From a virus, in the IMG/VR virus record IMGVR_UViG_3300032296_002405, positions 1-64,000 of that record: a stretch of 64,000 bases of DNA; one strand, 5' to 3'. The translations under genes were made by a program, and so were the position numbers. The notes under the pieces were generated by a model, which saw only the letters and a program-made list of their open reading frames with translations, made no database searches and was not told the DNA's origin. This document shows positions 10,101-18,606 of the stretch, in pieces. Each line of letters begins with the position of its first letter. The first letter of the stretch is position 1.

Positions 10101-13100
10101 CAGGTCGCATCCAAGCTGTTTGGACAGGAGGTAGTTGCGACTGAAATAAACGGTGTTGAGCAACCATCCGTTAAGGTCACTCCACAGATGAAAGCCGAAG
10201 TCAAAAGGGGACTGCCGCAGATGTCGCTGATGGGAACACGGATGGTAGTTGAGAAACCAAACGAGCCTACCCTCAAGGCTGCTGGTCTGACACCTTCCGA
10301 AGTGGAACAATGGAAAAAGAAAAACAAGGTATCACAGCGTGAGGGAAGGGTCACCGGTGTTCAGAAATCAGCACAAGATCTTTATGAGGGTAAGATAACC
10401 GTATACCAACACATAGCGAACGTAAGGAAAGAACAACCCGCTAGAACCTATCAGGCCGTTCCACAACTTCCTTCATACAAAGATGTGACATCTTCACTTG
10501 CTGAAAATCAAATGGAGACAGGTGTGGTGGGTCTGAACAAAGGCATAACACAAGGAACACAAGTAGGAGCAAGACTAGATATACCGTCATTCAATAATTA
10601 CGGCACTAATGTTGTTTCAATACACGAAGCTACGGGATCAGGAAAAGCCATAGGGTACGGTCGTACCGCATCATTATCCAATGTTAAATTCAAGACAAGT
10701 CCAAGTGCCGCATTGAAAGTAGCTATGGGCGAATCGAAAGGGACATGGGCTAGGATGATTGGTTCCTGGAATAACGAAAGCGACCAATCAGTAGTTGACC
10801 GTGCCAAGCAGGCTATCAGCAGTGGTGAATGGATACAAATCGGTATCAATCCGTTCCGACACAGTTGGTTTTACAATAGGGCCACTGGTATGCCGGTGAT
10901 GGAAGCTGCCGAGGTGTTACAGGTAGGCAATATGGTATTGGCTAGGGGTGCAAGGGAACTGAACCTGAACAATGCAAAGGACAAGGCTGAATTCGAGGAG
11001 ACATTCAAAGTTAAACTTAAAAGTGGTGCTATAGGTCAGTTCTCGCTGATGGGTGAGAGAGATGTCGCCAAGAGGTTGGAGGGGGTGGGCAGAAACAACT
11101 ATGATAAACTGATTGATATATATGTTAAAAACAGAATAAATGGAAGACCATTAAGGATATCAATTCAAGACATGATGAATGAAGAACCTTTGTCGTTAAC
11201 ATTCAACAATGTTGAACCATTTTCAAGGGAGCCATATGCGGTTCAATTTTCAGATGGATGGCCAATGGTTAGGTTAACTGATGGAAGATATACTGATGGC
11301 GATTTGATATATGAATCATGGGATCAATTAATTGAACTAAATAAGGATAATATTGATGAGTATTTTATGGATTTGGAAACAAATCGTGAAATTGATGTCA
11401 GGAATGATGTTCGAGTAAAACAAATTGAAAATAATAGTTATGATTCATTATCTGACATAGGATTTTGGAATAAAGCCACTAAAAATCTGTCAGAATATCT
11501 TGGGTATACATCACCTATGCAGATGCAAGAGGAAAGTCTGGAAGATGCTGAAATAGCAATGAATTTGACAGCAAAAGCGGTTGATTTATATAATGAAGGT
11601 AAAATAAAGACTGACATTGATTTTTACACAAAAGTTCTTGGTTTGACTAATGAAGAGGCTAAATCTAAAATAAAGAATGTCTCATTTGCAGATGCTTTGT
11701 CTCAAATGTATGTTGAATCAAAGAAAAGAGGCTCCAATCCTGAACTCGTCAAGGCCGTAGAGGATGCCATAGATAAACCCCGTGGCCAGGCATCGCTGGT
11801 CGGCACTCGTGGCATCCGACCTACCACTAGGGAGGATGTTGAGGCGGCATTGTCCCGTGGAGACAGGGTCATTGCAACACTTGAGATGGATGATGAGCCT
11901 ATAGAAATAACCAGCATGGCTATGGTTGACCGTATCGATCTCGATACGACCGTAATCATTCCGGATGTCAAGGGCAAGATGAAGAAGGCGTTCCCCAACG
12001 GTCAGATGTCGATATTCGCTCCAAGGGGTATGATGAATACCGCTGAAGAGGCAAAGAGGCAATATCCGTATCATCAAATATTGGTAGATATAGGTTTGGA
12101 TGCGTACCGGAACCAAGGCATCCGCAACTACGCTTCGTTCGTGACCTATGCGAAACAGTTTGATGCATCCATTAACAAGAACCCTTACATGAAAAGGGTT
12201 TGGGAGGATGTGACTCGTATCGTGAACGGCAAGAAACCGCTCATACAAAGCGAAAAAGACTATAGGGATTTCCTTATCAAGGAGAACGACGTACCCGTAG
12301 CCAATGCGGAAAGGTTGAAGAAACGCAACTACAAGAGCATGGTTACAAGGACCAAGGGCGCATTGCTTGATTCCAGGGCCGAACTATTCAAGGCGCTATC
12401 AGAATCCAGCAACAGGCTGTGGTCTATTGCCGCCAACTATGTAAATGTAATCGGTGGTATGGGAGCCAAGTCCATATATACTGCTAACTTTTTGGCTGAT
12501 GGTGTTTTCAAAGGATTAAGCACCAAGAAGGAATACCTAATAGGTGACCAGATGCAGTCCGAGAGTACGATATTCAACCATATGCTTGTCCGTATCCGTG
12601 TGCTGGAGATTCAGCGCAAGATGCAGGATAAGTTTGATGAGTTCATGGATGTTGATTCAAAAATAAAAGAAATAGAAACAGCCAGTAAGGACTTGAAAAT
12701 GTATGCCAGGGAAATGGATTCACTTGAGAAAAAATACAATAAACTCAAGGACAAGAATACCCAGGAGGCGATTGATATGCTTGATAAGATAAACGAGTAT
12801 ATGGATTCAATTAAGGTTACTCAAGATCTGATAAAAAAGGAACATGGTGACTTGAAAGTCGACAAGGATGGAAACTACATCGTTCCATCGGAGTATATAG
12901 ACACACGTGACAATGTACGCAGGTATCTTGACCGGAACAATATGCTTATTCAGGACTCAAATGGTAAGTATTCACTAGGAACATACCAATTCGCAAACAA
13001 CCTGAACGAACGCACCGCTTTCAATGAGAATGAGCAGGTGTTGGAACAATACCCAGAATTATACGAAAAACTGATGCAACGGGCCGATGCGTATCACCAA

Positions 13101-15527
13101 GCCTTCATAACCTTACTGGATATGCAGAAGGATGCCGGTATGCTATCCAAAGAGAGTTACGATGATATGGTAAAGTACAAGTATGTTCCGATGCGATATA
13201 TCGGACATATGATTGAGGATATTGTTGTGGGTGATGACTTGAAGATTAACTCCGAGCAGTCCAAACTTATCAAGAGGCTGACTGGTGGTAGCGAGGAAAA
13301 CATCGACATGGCTTTTGATGAGGCATTGAAGTTCCAAGCATATATGGTTGTAAGGGCTATAGCCAAGAACAACGCAATGCAGAAGATATATGAAGCCGCC
13401 AAGAGTGAGAACTTCCAAGGTCCGTTCTATGAGCCAGATGTGACAGGTGTGGATGCCGATGGTAACTTCAAGTATGGAAATTTGCCTGCCGAGGATGCCA
13501 TCATTTATTTCTTTATGGATGGAAAGAAAATGGCTCTTGCTACTTCCAAGGAAATAGCCTCGGCATTCAATGGGTCGAATATGCCCGATCTTGGAATATC
13601 AGATGAAGCACTTGGTTGGGCAATGATGACTATTCCGTTCCGTGCCGTTACAACCAATTTGAACCCTGGTTTCGGACTTGCACAGTTGATTCTTGATATA
13701 CCACAAGCTCTTCTTACAAACGAAGCATATTCAAATATAACCACCGGTCTTCCAAGAATCCTGTTCAGGGACTTGAAGCTTCTGACAGGAAAGGGTCTTG
13801 GGGAATTGTCAAAACTTCTTGGAATAGACATGGGATTTGACAAGGAATGGAATGAACTTGCAATGGAGGCAAGGGAGTACGGTGGTCTTATCACATTCAC
13901 AGGAATGGATAATGAAACCATGAGTATCACCCAAGCGGCTGAAAAGGCAATGGATAAGAAATCCAATATGCTTACCAATGCGTTTGCTGCATATAGGGAT
14001 AAGGTTGAGCAGTTCGGAACAACGATGGAGACAGTTACACGACTTGCGGTTTACCGTAAGATGCGTAATAATCTTATATCCGAATACAAGAAAGCCAATA
14101 ACGGCAAGGCTCCAACAGGAGAGGACCTTGACAATATCCGTACACAAGCCGCAGCAACATCTTTGAACGTACTTAACTACAATCGTGGTGGGGTAGTCGT
14201 AAAAGGATTAAACAGGGCCTTGGCATACCTCAACGTGGCGTTTCAAGTTCCTTATAGTGTTATCAAGTATGCCAAAAGAAAACCATTTGAAGCCTCTCTT
14301 AAGGCTATGGAGGTTGCCATGTGGCCTACGCTTGTTCAACTCTTATGCTACCTGTCAATAGATGATGATGATGACAAGGAAAAGTACCTTGAGATTTACA
14401 ACAACTACAATGAATACGAAAAGTTCAACTATTGGCACATGTATAATCTACTATGGGATGGTAAGGATCCGGAAACAATGATTGTCCGAATCAAAAAGCC
14501 GACAATCCTATTACCCCTTATCAACTCAACCGAGGTGGCTGTGATGTATGTAGCAACAGGTGGCAAGACCATGTCTCCAAAGGATTATAGTAAAAACCAG
14601 TTGCTATCCGACATAGTTGATATGCAGCCACTTGGTTGGAGTTTGATTTCATCCGTTCCTTTATTTAATGCTTTTGCTATATACGCACTTAACAAAGACT
14701 TGTATCGAAATATGGATGTTGTAAAGAACGAGAAGGAACTATTCAACTGGGAAGAAGGCCAAAACGATCCAAATGTGGGCAAGTTCTACAAGTACGTTGC
14801 GGAAAGGACAAAATACCTTGGCGATAATGACCGTGAGACCCTTGAAAGCATATCTCCAGCCAGGATGGATGCAGCGGTAAAGGCAGCTGTAGGTAACTAC
14901 GAAACCAACATAACCACAGCTTTGCCACTTCTTGGTGCTGAAGGATTGCTTTCCTGGTTATCATCAGACTATTCTGAATTCAAGGTCCCGGCACAGACCG
15001 ACGAAGAGACCAAGTCCATCATGGAAAAGGTGTGGGATGGCGTGGGCCTTAAGAAGAGGTTCTTTGCCAAGGTTCCAGAGGTTAACCCACAGATATACAA
15101 GAGCATGGAGTTTGAGAAGAAGATGAAGAATTATCTGAGGGAGGAGATTCGGAGCATGGTGGATGTCATCATCAGTGAGAAGAAAAGTATTGATGAAACC
15201 AAGCAGATGATACGTGAATACTATAAAATGGTTTCACAGGACAATCAGTATTACGATATCGAAAATCTTGATTCTGACCTAAAAAATGCTTTCAAATACG
15301 TAAATAATCAGAAATGGCTGAAAGACAAACCGAAATGGTATAGAACACTCATCTTCGCTCCCGATACGGAATCTAAAATTATGATATTCGATGTCAGTAC
15401 GGAAAACATGGATCGTGAGGGTAAGAGACAGGCACTCAAAGATTTGTATCTAAAAGGATTTGTCAAGGAAGGTGATGATGCGTGGATTAAGTATGTAGAA
15501 AAAGAATTCCCAAAACAGGGTAAATGA
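4164..15527 (+). CDS. Giant polyvalent ejection-type protein with zincin domain
   Basis: At 3,787 residues this is the largest gene here. Residues about 205-370 hold glycine/alanine-rich membrane-active segments. A zincin motif HEATH lies at 911-915 within a predicted metallopeptidase region. Modules typical of phage and mobile-element polyvalent proteins follow: SPLEQEVFG...EAKWTGLNDWL near 1505-1575, YSQYQLEG near 1651, SSHFDEPNILVHLRM near 1722, EVQSDWAQKG, AWTTGEQQNDRFDLSK near 1872, and HSWFYNRATGMPVMEA near 2232. The C-terminus carries an LPD38-like region (NPGFGLAQLILD near 3165; LNVLNYNRGG near 3330). Six copies of a QxS(L/I) linker separate the modules. The domains suggest a protein injected with the DNA that acts on several host targets; this is inference. 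No virion RNA polymerase motif was found. AT-rich islands interrupt the gene. Confidence 0.8.
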   Translation: MPASSNKIRVRTPGGQEADINPAKWDKFLEKYPGSQKVEKKKEPTPSVKQPTGAVSERGLPPTQPISGSKPSQGKGFEGMPGGYVWAGGAVTPPPTPIPTPKKKKEIYQEDSDNVLMNAIKRGLNQADLAAQMTATGGDPTMKINEEIARIQRENRQLKSSEAYQKFNNATTTKEAWAALTESPTSFATILAELSLESLTAQAKHGLIRAGAGAATGAAVGSVIPGAGTAAGAGVGILTGLGLASLNLEYSGKMLEVFDEMGFDTTNPLELEKAFSDEKKVDEARNTALRKGIPVAVFDMVSGGLAGRIATKPAKSLLGKVATEATEIGTQAGLGMAGEATGQVVAGEKINPAAILAEGIGELGPGTAEIIGGRVYRKIAQPKTPKEAVSTIVAAASPNADKAALVKDQIDLSLMSGEIDDAQAVEYANEAIKAIESDKSVPLQIEGIKRVDVLPIIIDKSDVQNEISQLEKQKETTDAAFHPMIDTEINTRRTRIDELTRQIQSILTAPTEVAPTTAPAAPVTETDRIRTQILDEIFKDSTAQNKADALEQRMNNAEEISMTEINDVLDGLYGQVETIMDNYFDNEAGKQYAQALLDKIDKIKSYEFATDKETAVVTERKAVQTARASLQETASVINLARAPRATATITSEDGTTGTYSIEVGPDGAVTFEQPNTEPIRIGNVNDVNKTASIVETVLNEQGLPQSVSFSITGEDGRKHTITVEAGKKLKPQQLLDLAINIRANELGTVDPADFDTAYEEVTREITTTKPKTDAVQVETAGQVPVQPEAGTRQEMAEGKPQAEPQAPTKEGVKEEVTAPKKQSKADKLNELQNQLIRAKINSRIPNILKALQSVGVKIEIIEDPAEYDRIMRDEYGNNYISAGVYVAESGKIYLNPERMIATGEGVKILYHEATHPVLNIIRNTNKPLYDRMVRAMEQAEKASTGKNREAFSKLKKFGEAYEGIGYDESQVNDEKLTELLALIGNGDIDLTKLPKSFTDTVIDFLNQIAKFLGIKARLTPTSDMGALRQVAKDIKNSFDKGVDIGEFLGYDNKGNIDAKDLFVNEDGTPFNQMSLSNKFVDLMNGVVFEYIEDTEDFNKLKSQGIITDDKKLSDYEGYFAVLHIPDNAFTGKAFKDNELILDGKGGVYFPIRFNDKGYFWASTSNAAKSLANILNESRMMNPDGKIRMALISTEPKKILSSSNASTGVMEILFSKAFDKRAKLKESNVIDSYVEGVKIANIEFISMFEKKIKEKIANIKKAKSDASRMKMQKNLSDFKKKGPTKAPKLTKSMSADNIKAILNEFFSPDNSSFREREAFNTIVLDLIAQKVNNIDKVASERYGKELRIVATEVLSFLGMTKNAVRLKSTGGRLSAANLVQGFSDFMMEPMLKGEDKNKVYAILEVDSEVEAVSIGKEHGSYDYAVKPIDKKAKITLNILQDRLDWKDNVIDPETNQPMDPERASNVLPTYGVSPKPVKLAVSQMSLYTATIDGVDVELKGIDVDVVNGFYSPLEQEVFGSKQDKMPAKKWLDRFKGREEAKWTGLNDWLDSQEGAVSKQDILDYMKENRIVVSEVVMGAKDYSQRIKEIENEIDKEGYYFELDMGGEGYMLLNKETDDLAEYEELPERIQDMWNEYNEIQGPEFNAYSNIGGKYSQYQLEGEKENYREVLVTLPSKIKPYSVIDNRDNSIVKTFDKYSDAVEFIESSRFGDNYDVKEDKSTTFQSSHFDEPNILVHLRMNERTDAEGNKVLFLEEVQSDWAQKGRREGFDLDKKQVEEKYNQAQSALSQIENKIENKYGKDWDLRGDIDEVLSKEDYENYRKAAGERAKWGNLLGKEYKTGIPTAPFVMNTSDWVKLAMRVALKEAVKSGANSIAWTTGEQQNDRFDLSKTIDELFYQQLSDGKGNLIDRYYIRGTKNQTRLIEKDNLQASELEQYVGKEVAEKIINGETEGVLKGIDLKVGGKGMIGFYGTVTKPGIVGQVASKLFGQEVVATEINGVEQPSVKVTPQMKAEVKRGLPQMSLMGTRMVVEKPNEPTLKAAGLTPSEVEQWKKKNKVSQREGRVTGVQKSAQDLYEGKITVYQHIANVRKEQPARTYQAVPQLPSYKDVTSSLAENQMETGVVGLNKGITQGTQVGARLDIPSFNNYGTNVVSIHEATGSGKAIGYGRTASLSNVKFKTSPSAALKVAMGESKGTWARMIGSWNNESDQSVVDRAKQAISSGEWIQIGINPFRHSWFYNRATGMPVMEAAEVLQVGNMVLARGARELNLNNAKDKAEFEETFKVKLKSGAIGQFSLMGERDVAKRLEGVGRNNYDKLIDIYVKNRINGRPLRISIQDMMNEEPLSLTFNNVEPFSREPYAVQFSDGWPMVRLTDGRYTDGDLIYESWDQLIELNKDNIDEYFMDLETNREIDVRNDVRVKQIENNSYDSLSDIGFWNKATKNLSEYLGYTSPMQMQEESLEDAEIAMNLTAKAVDLYNEGKIKTDIDFYTKVLGLTNEEAKSKIKNVSFADALSQMYVESKKRGSNPELVKAVEDAIDKPRGQASLVGTRGIRPTTREDVEAALSRGDRVIATLEMDDEPIEITSMAMVDRIDLDTTVIIPDVKGKMKKAFPNGQMSIFAPRGMMNTAEEAKRQYPYHQILVDIGLDAYRNQGIRNYASFVTYAKQFDASINKNPYMKRVWEDVTRIVNGKKPLIQSEKDYRDFLIKENDVPVANAERLKKRNYKSMVTRTKGALLDSRAELFKALSESSNRLWSIAANYVNVIGGMGAKSIYTANFLADGVFKGLSTKKEYLIGDQMQSESTIFNHMLVRIRVLEIQRKMQDKFDEFMDVDSKIKEIETASKDLKMYAREMDSLEKKYNKLKDKNTQEAIDMLDKINEYMDSIKVTQDLIKKEHGDLKVDKDGNYIVPSEYIDTRDNVRRYLDRNNMLIQDSNGKYSLGTYQFANNLNERTAFNENEQVLEQYPELYEKLMQRADAYHQAFITLLDMQKDAGMLSKESYDDMVKYKYVPMRYIGHMIEDIVVGDDLKINSEQSKLIKRLTGGSEENIDMAFDEALKFQAYMVVRAIAKNNAMQKIYEAAKSENFQGPFYEPDVTGVDADGNFKYGNLPAEDAIIYFFMDGKKMALATSKEIASAFNGSNMPDLGISDEALGWAMMTIPFRAVTTNLNPGFGLAQLILDIPQALLTNEAYSNITTGLPRILFRDLKLLTGKGLGELSKLLGIDMGFDKEWNELAMEAREYGGLITFTGMDNETMSITQAAEKAMDKKSNMLTNAFAAYRDKVEQFGTTMETVTRLAVYRKMRNNLISEYKKANNGKAPTGEDLDNIRTQAAATSLNVLNYNRGGVVVKGLNRALAYLNVAFQVPYSVIKYAKRKPFEASLKAMEVAMWPTLVQLLCYLSIDDDDDKEKYLEIYNNYNEYEKFNYWHMYNLLWDGKDPETMIVRIKKPTILLPLINSTEVAVMYVATGGKTMSPKDYSKNQLLSDIVDMQPLGWSLISSVPLFNAFAIYALNKDLYRNMDVVKNEKELFNWEEGQNDPNVGKFYKYVAERTKYLGDNDRETLESISPARMDAAVKAAVGNYETNITTALPLLGAEGLLSWLSSDYSEFKVPAQTDEETKSIMEKVWDGVGLKKRFFAKVPEVNPQIYKSMEFEKKMKNYLREEIRSMVDVIISEKKSIDETKQMIREYYKMVSQDNQYYDIENLDSDLKNAFKYVNNQKWLKDKPKWYRTLIFAPDTESKIMIFDVSTENMDREGKRQALKDLYLKGFVKEGDDAWIKYVEKEFPKQGK

Positions 15528-15539
15528 ACCCCCTAACCC

Positions 15540-15547
15540 TATCTTTG
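15540..15547 (+). promoter_or_regulatory. -7 box seven bases before start codon
   Basis: TATCTTTG fits TAnnTTTG and ends 7 bases before the ATG at 15555, which predicts a transcript that starts at or next to the start codon. No convincing -33 TTG is visible. It would drive the adhesin-like block. Confidence 0.55.
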
Positions 15548-15554
15548 TAAGGCT

Positions 15555-16184
15555 ATGGCACTAGAACTCAATGTAAAATTCACAAGGTCAAACGACTATC
15601 AGAGCATAGTCGCTACCGACCTGACCGGTGTGTACAACGCCTTGACCAATCCAGGCGGTTACGGAGCGCCCAATCCTACGGTTGGATCGTTCACTTCGTT
15701 CAACATCACCGTGACGCCAGCCGACCCGGTAACATTGTTACCAACCGGCACACCTGTAACAGTGAACGCCTATCCAAGCCTTCCCAGTTCCTCAAACGGA
15801 ACTTTTACTATCACCAATGTCGACTTGGGGTTGGCCGCTACCGATAACATCATAGACGGTGTGTATCTGTTCAATGTTTCAGCCGAGACAGCATTGGCCG
15901 AATACGAATACCAGCGATATGCCGTATTCAGTGATATCGTTGCATGTTGCATCAAGAACCTCACCTTGCAGGCCTTCGGATGCGATTGCAACGGAAAGAA
16001 CAAGAACCTTGTCAAGGCAAATATGTGGCTGTCTCTTTTGAAGCCATCGGTTGACGACTCAGGGGAAATCATCCCAAGCCAGGTAGAACTGTGCCAGCAA
16101 TGGAACCAGGCCGCCGAAATCATCAGGGAGCTTCAAAAAATATGTAACAACAATAACTGCAAGGGCTGTGGCGAATGTAAATAG
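15555..16184 (+). CDS. Cysteine-rich putative virion protein
   Basis: A 209-residue protein. Residues 1-120 are beta-rich with many Thr/Val/Pro and resemble an immunoglobulin-like or fiber-attachment fold. The C-terminal part has a cysteine cluster (ACCIKN, FGCDCNGK, ICNNNNCKGCGECK) suggesting disulfides or metal binding. It heads a run of overlapping genes of tail-adhesin type. The function is not recognised; a tail or tail-fiber attachment protein is the best guess. Confidence 0.6.
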   Translation: MALELNVKFTRSNDYQSIVATDLTGVYNALTNPGGYGAPNPTVGSFTSFNITVTPADPVTLLPTGTPVTVNAYPSLPSSSNGTFTITNVDLGLAATDNIIDGVYLFNVSAETALAEYEYQRYAVFSDIVACCIKNLTLQAFGCDCNGKNKNLVKANMWLSLLKPSVDDSGEIIPSQVELCQQWNQAAEIIRELQKICNNNNCKGCGECK

Positions 16185-17001
16185 CATACGTTGCTGCGGT
16201 TTCACCAAGGCATACAAGGTACTGACCGACTCAAGGAAGGGTTGCCTTTCCGATTGCGAACTTTACAAGAACGCATTGTTGCAGTACCAGATAGCCGCCC
16301 TCGCCGAGTATTCTTCGGAAGGGTGTCTAACTCAGGAGCAGTACGATTCATTATACCAAAAGTTAAAGTTGAATTGCAACTGCTGTTCTCCTGATATCGA
16401 ACTTGAGAATCCCGGAACGGAACAGACCGACCTGTGCTTCTTCTACGCCACATTCTCCGATGACAATTATTTCGAGGGATGGGAAATCGACAATCAGCCA
16501 TTCACTGCTAATGTCAACACAGTCATGAACTCCTACGGCGGAAGGGGTGATGTGTACAACGATGATGGCAATCCGATTGGAGCGATCATCACATACATGG
16601 GATCAGCATCCAGCACACCTCCCAATCCGGTTGTGGAGGACAGCAATGTTCCGGTTCCGTACACATGGTCAACACCGATATGCGAAACCTCTTGTTGGCA
16701 GCATATATTTATCAAGCCTGACTTCATTATGTCAAGTATCAACCTTGGGTTTACTCCTGCTATAAACTTCCTTCAGACGCTGACGCAGAACATAAATGTA
16801 TCTATCCCAGCTGATATCGTACTACTGCAAACATTCCTGCAAGGCATATACGGACCACAGGTTCAAGTACAATCAGTACAACAGCCAAGTACAGACTATC
16901 TGGTTACAATAACCGGAGTTTATATTGACCCATTGACATCCGTTACAGGCACTACGACAATCGTAGGTGCATTCGGATGGGAAAACATAGTATGCGAATA
17001 A
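16168..17001 (+). CDS. Adhesin-like protein with shared C-terminal domain
   Basis: A 277-residue protein starting at GTG inside the end of the previous gene (17-base overlap). Residues 1-75 are cysteine-rich and helical. Residues about 85-277 form a domain with the pattern CxxYA...F.GW.I...F, a CxxxC pair, N.SIP.D, LQ, and DYLVTITGVY. The same pattern recurs in the gene at 18603-19499, so the two C-terminal domains are paralogous. The likely role is a receptor-binding or fiber part; no catalytic motif is seen. Confidence 0.6.
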   Translation: MANVNSIRCCGFTKAYKVLTDSRKGCLSDCELYKNALLQYQIAALAEYSSEGCLTQEQYDSLYQKLKLNCNCCSPDIELENPGTEQTDLCFFYATFSDDNYFEGWEIDNQPFTANVNTVMNSYGGRGDVYNDDGNPIGAIITYMGSASSTPPNPVVEDSNVPVPYTWSTPICETSCWQHIFIKPDFIMSSINLGFTPAINFLQTLTQNINVSIPADIVLLQTFLQGIYGPQVQVQSVQQPSTDYLVTITGVYIDPLTSVTGTTTIVGAFGWENIVCE

Positions 17002-17002
17002 C

Positions 17003-18352
17003 ATGACCGCAGCACTTGAAAGATACATATCGACCGTACTGAAGATGCCCGCCAAGGCGGAGTTCATCACAAGGTTGAACAACCTGTCCGGCCTCAGCGG
17101 AACTCCAATGAGTCCACTGCTGACCAATTGGGTGAGGCAGAACTTCGGATTGTCTTCGGTCGCTGCCATACAGAACTGGTCATCTGGTAAGTTCAGTCCA
17201 GAGATGTTGTTGCGCTGGACGAGCGTGTTCCCAAGTTCGTTTGAGAACGGAGCCATCCGTGCCGATTTGTACGAGATACTGACCGGCGGTGGAGTGATTC
17301 CTCCCGTAGCGAACTTCAGCGGTAGTCCGACATCAATCAATATAGGTGACACCGTAGCGTTTACCGACCTTTCCACCAACACCCCCACATCATGGTCGTG
17401 GGCGTTCGCTGGCGGTACGCCCGCTACAAGTGTGACACAGAACCCATCGGTCGTGTACAATACGGCTGGGACATATAATGTTGACTTGACGGCTACGAAT
17501 TCAGCGGGTAGCGACTTGGAGTCGAAGCCGAATTATATTACAGTTACCAATCCATATCTTTTGGATAATTATTCGGGTGCAGGTGCTGCTTATAGTGTCA
17601 GGAAATTATCATCTTCATATACCGGTGCAGCTTTAAGGGTTCGCAGGTCTTCGGATAATGGCGAGCAGGATATTGGATTTATAGGTCTTAATCTTGATAC
17701 AACTGCATTGACATCATTTGTAGGAGCAGGTAATGGATTTGTAACTAAATGGTACGATCAAACAGGTAATTTAAGACATATGGCTGAAGTAAATGGATCG
17801 CAACAGCCATCTATCGTCTCAAGTGGAAACGTAATTACTAGAAATGGAATAATTTCATTGTTCTTCAATTCAAGCAGTTCAAACAAGATTACAAGCAATT
17901 ATGGTCTAACCAATGGGCCTATTTCGACTATTGGTGTTTTAAGCTTAAGTGGTACAAATGGAAATGCTTTTATTCAAAATAATTTTTTTGGAATTGGTGT
18001 TTTAGCTGATAATTTCTGGGGATATTTATCAGGTGCATCTGTATCAGCTGTAATAACTACAGTTCCTTCAATGGTTCAATATACTACTGGTTCTTTTGCT
18101 TTAACAAACAATGCTTCGTACTTGGTATATGGAAATTGGAATGGTAACTCTAATGTTGTAAAAAGTAGAAGAAACGGAATAGCTGCAGCTAATAGTGGGG
18201 TTTCTGGTTCAACAATAAGAAAAAATGATACTGGCCCTCAAAGTTACCTTATTGGTTATGCTAGTGAATTTATTATTTATCCATCAGATCAGGCTTCAAA
18301 TGTAGCAGGAATGGAAACGAATATAAACGGTTATTATAATATCTATCCATAA
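17003..18352 (+). CDS. Receptor-binding fiber: PKD plus arabinofuranosidase-like domain
   Basis: A 449-residue protein in three parts. Residues 1-95 contain the motif LSGTPMSP and are paralogous to the N-terminus of the protein at 18603-19499. Residues about 100-182 are a PKD domain (PVANFSGSP, SWSWAFAGGTP, YNTAGTYNVDLTATN). Residues about 186-449 begin YSGAGAAYSVRKL and include RVRRSSDNGEQDIGF and TKWYDQTGN, which resemble the AbfB-type (alpha-L-arabinofuranosidase B) catalytic-like fold used as a carbohydrate-binding head. Base composition shifts to AT-rich at about 17540, exactly at the start of this last domain, as in receptor-binding domains that are swapped between phages. Glycan binding is inferred. 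Confidence 0.75.
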   Translation: MTAALERYISTVLKMPAKAEFITRLNNLSGLSGTPMSPLLTNWVRQNFGLSSVAAIQNWSSGKFSPEMLLRWTSVFPSSFENGAIRADLYEILTGGGVIPPVANFSGSPTSINIGDTVAFTDLSTNTPTSWSWAFAGGTPATSVTQNPSVVYNTAGTYNVDLTATNSAGSDLESKPNYITVTNPYLLDNYSGAGAAYSVRKLSSSYTGAALRVRRSSDNGEQDIGFIGLNLDTTALTSFVGAGNGFVTKWYDQTGNLRHMAEVNGSQQPSIVSSGNVITRNGIISLFFNSSSSNKITSNYGLTNGPISTIGVLSLSGTNGNAFIQNNFFGIGVLADNFWGYLSGASVSAVITTVPSMVQYTTGSFALTNNASYLVYGNWNGNSNVVKSRRNGIAAANSGVSGSTIRKNDTGPQSYLIGYASEFIIYPSDQASNVAGMETNINGYYNIYP

Positions 18353-18606
18353 TGCTTTACCTAATCTTCCCCACCGAACAAGCCGCTAAAGACCGAACCT
18401 ATGAAATCGCTAGAAATCTTGGCTGTCAGCAAGGCTCAACAGAATATTGGTTCGGATGGATCGTATCGTATACAAACGCACCTGAATCAGCACTGATGGT
18501 TCCCGAAGATGAGACAGACAAGCTGACTCCAACAGAAGTAACAGAACTCAAAGACCAAGCATACATGGAAGCCAACGGATGGTTTCCTCCAACACAGAAT
18601 CCATGA
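18352..18606 (+). CDS. Small protein after fiber gene
   Basis: An 84-residue protein starting on the last base of the fiber stop codon. It carries aromatic residues (EYWFGWIVSY) and an acidic middle, and ends EANGWFPPTQNP. Small proteins placed directly after fiber genes often help fold or attach the fiber, which is possible here but not shown by any motif. Confidence 0.6.
   Translation: MLYLIFPTEQAAKDRTYEIARNLGCQQGSTEYWFGWIVSYTNAPESALMVPEDETDKLTPTEVTELKDQAYMEANGWFPPTQNP

Noticed and set aside
4164-15527. Virion RNA polymerase as found in crAss-like phages
   Set aside because: No DFDxD-type catalytic motif was found; the visible domains are of the polyvalent-protein type.
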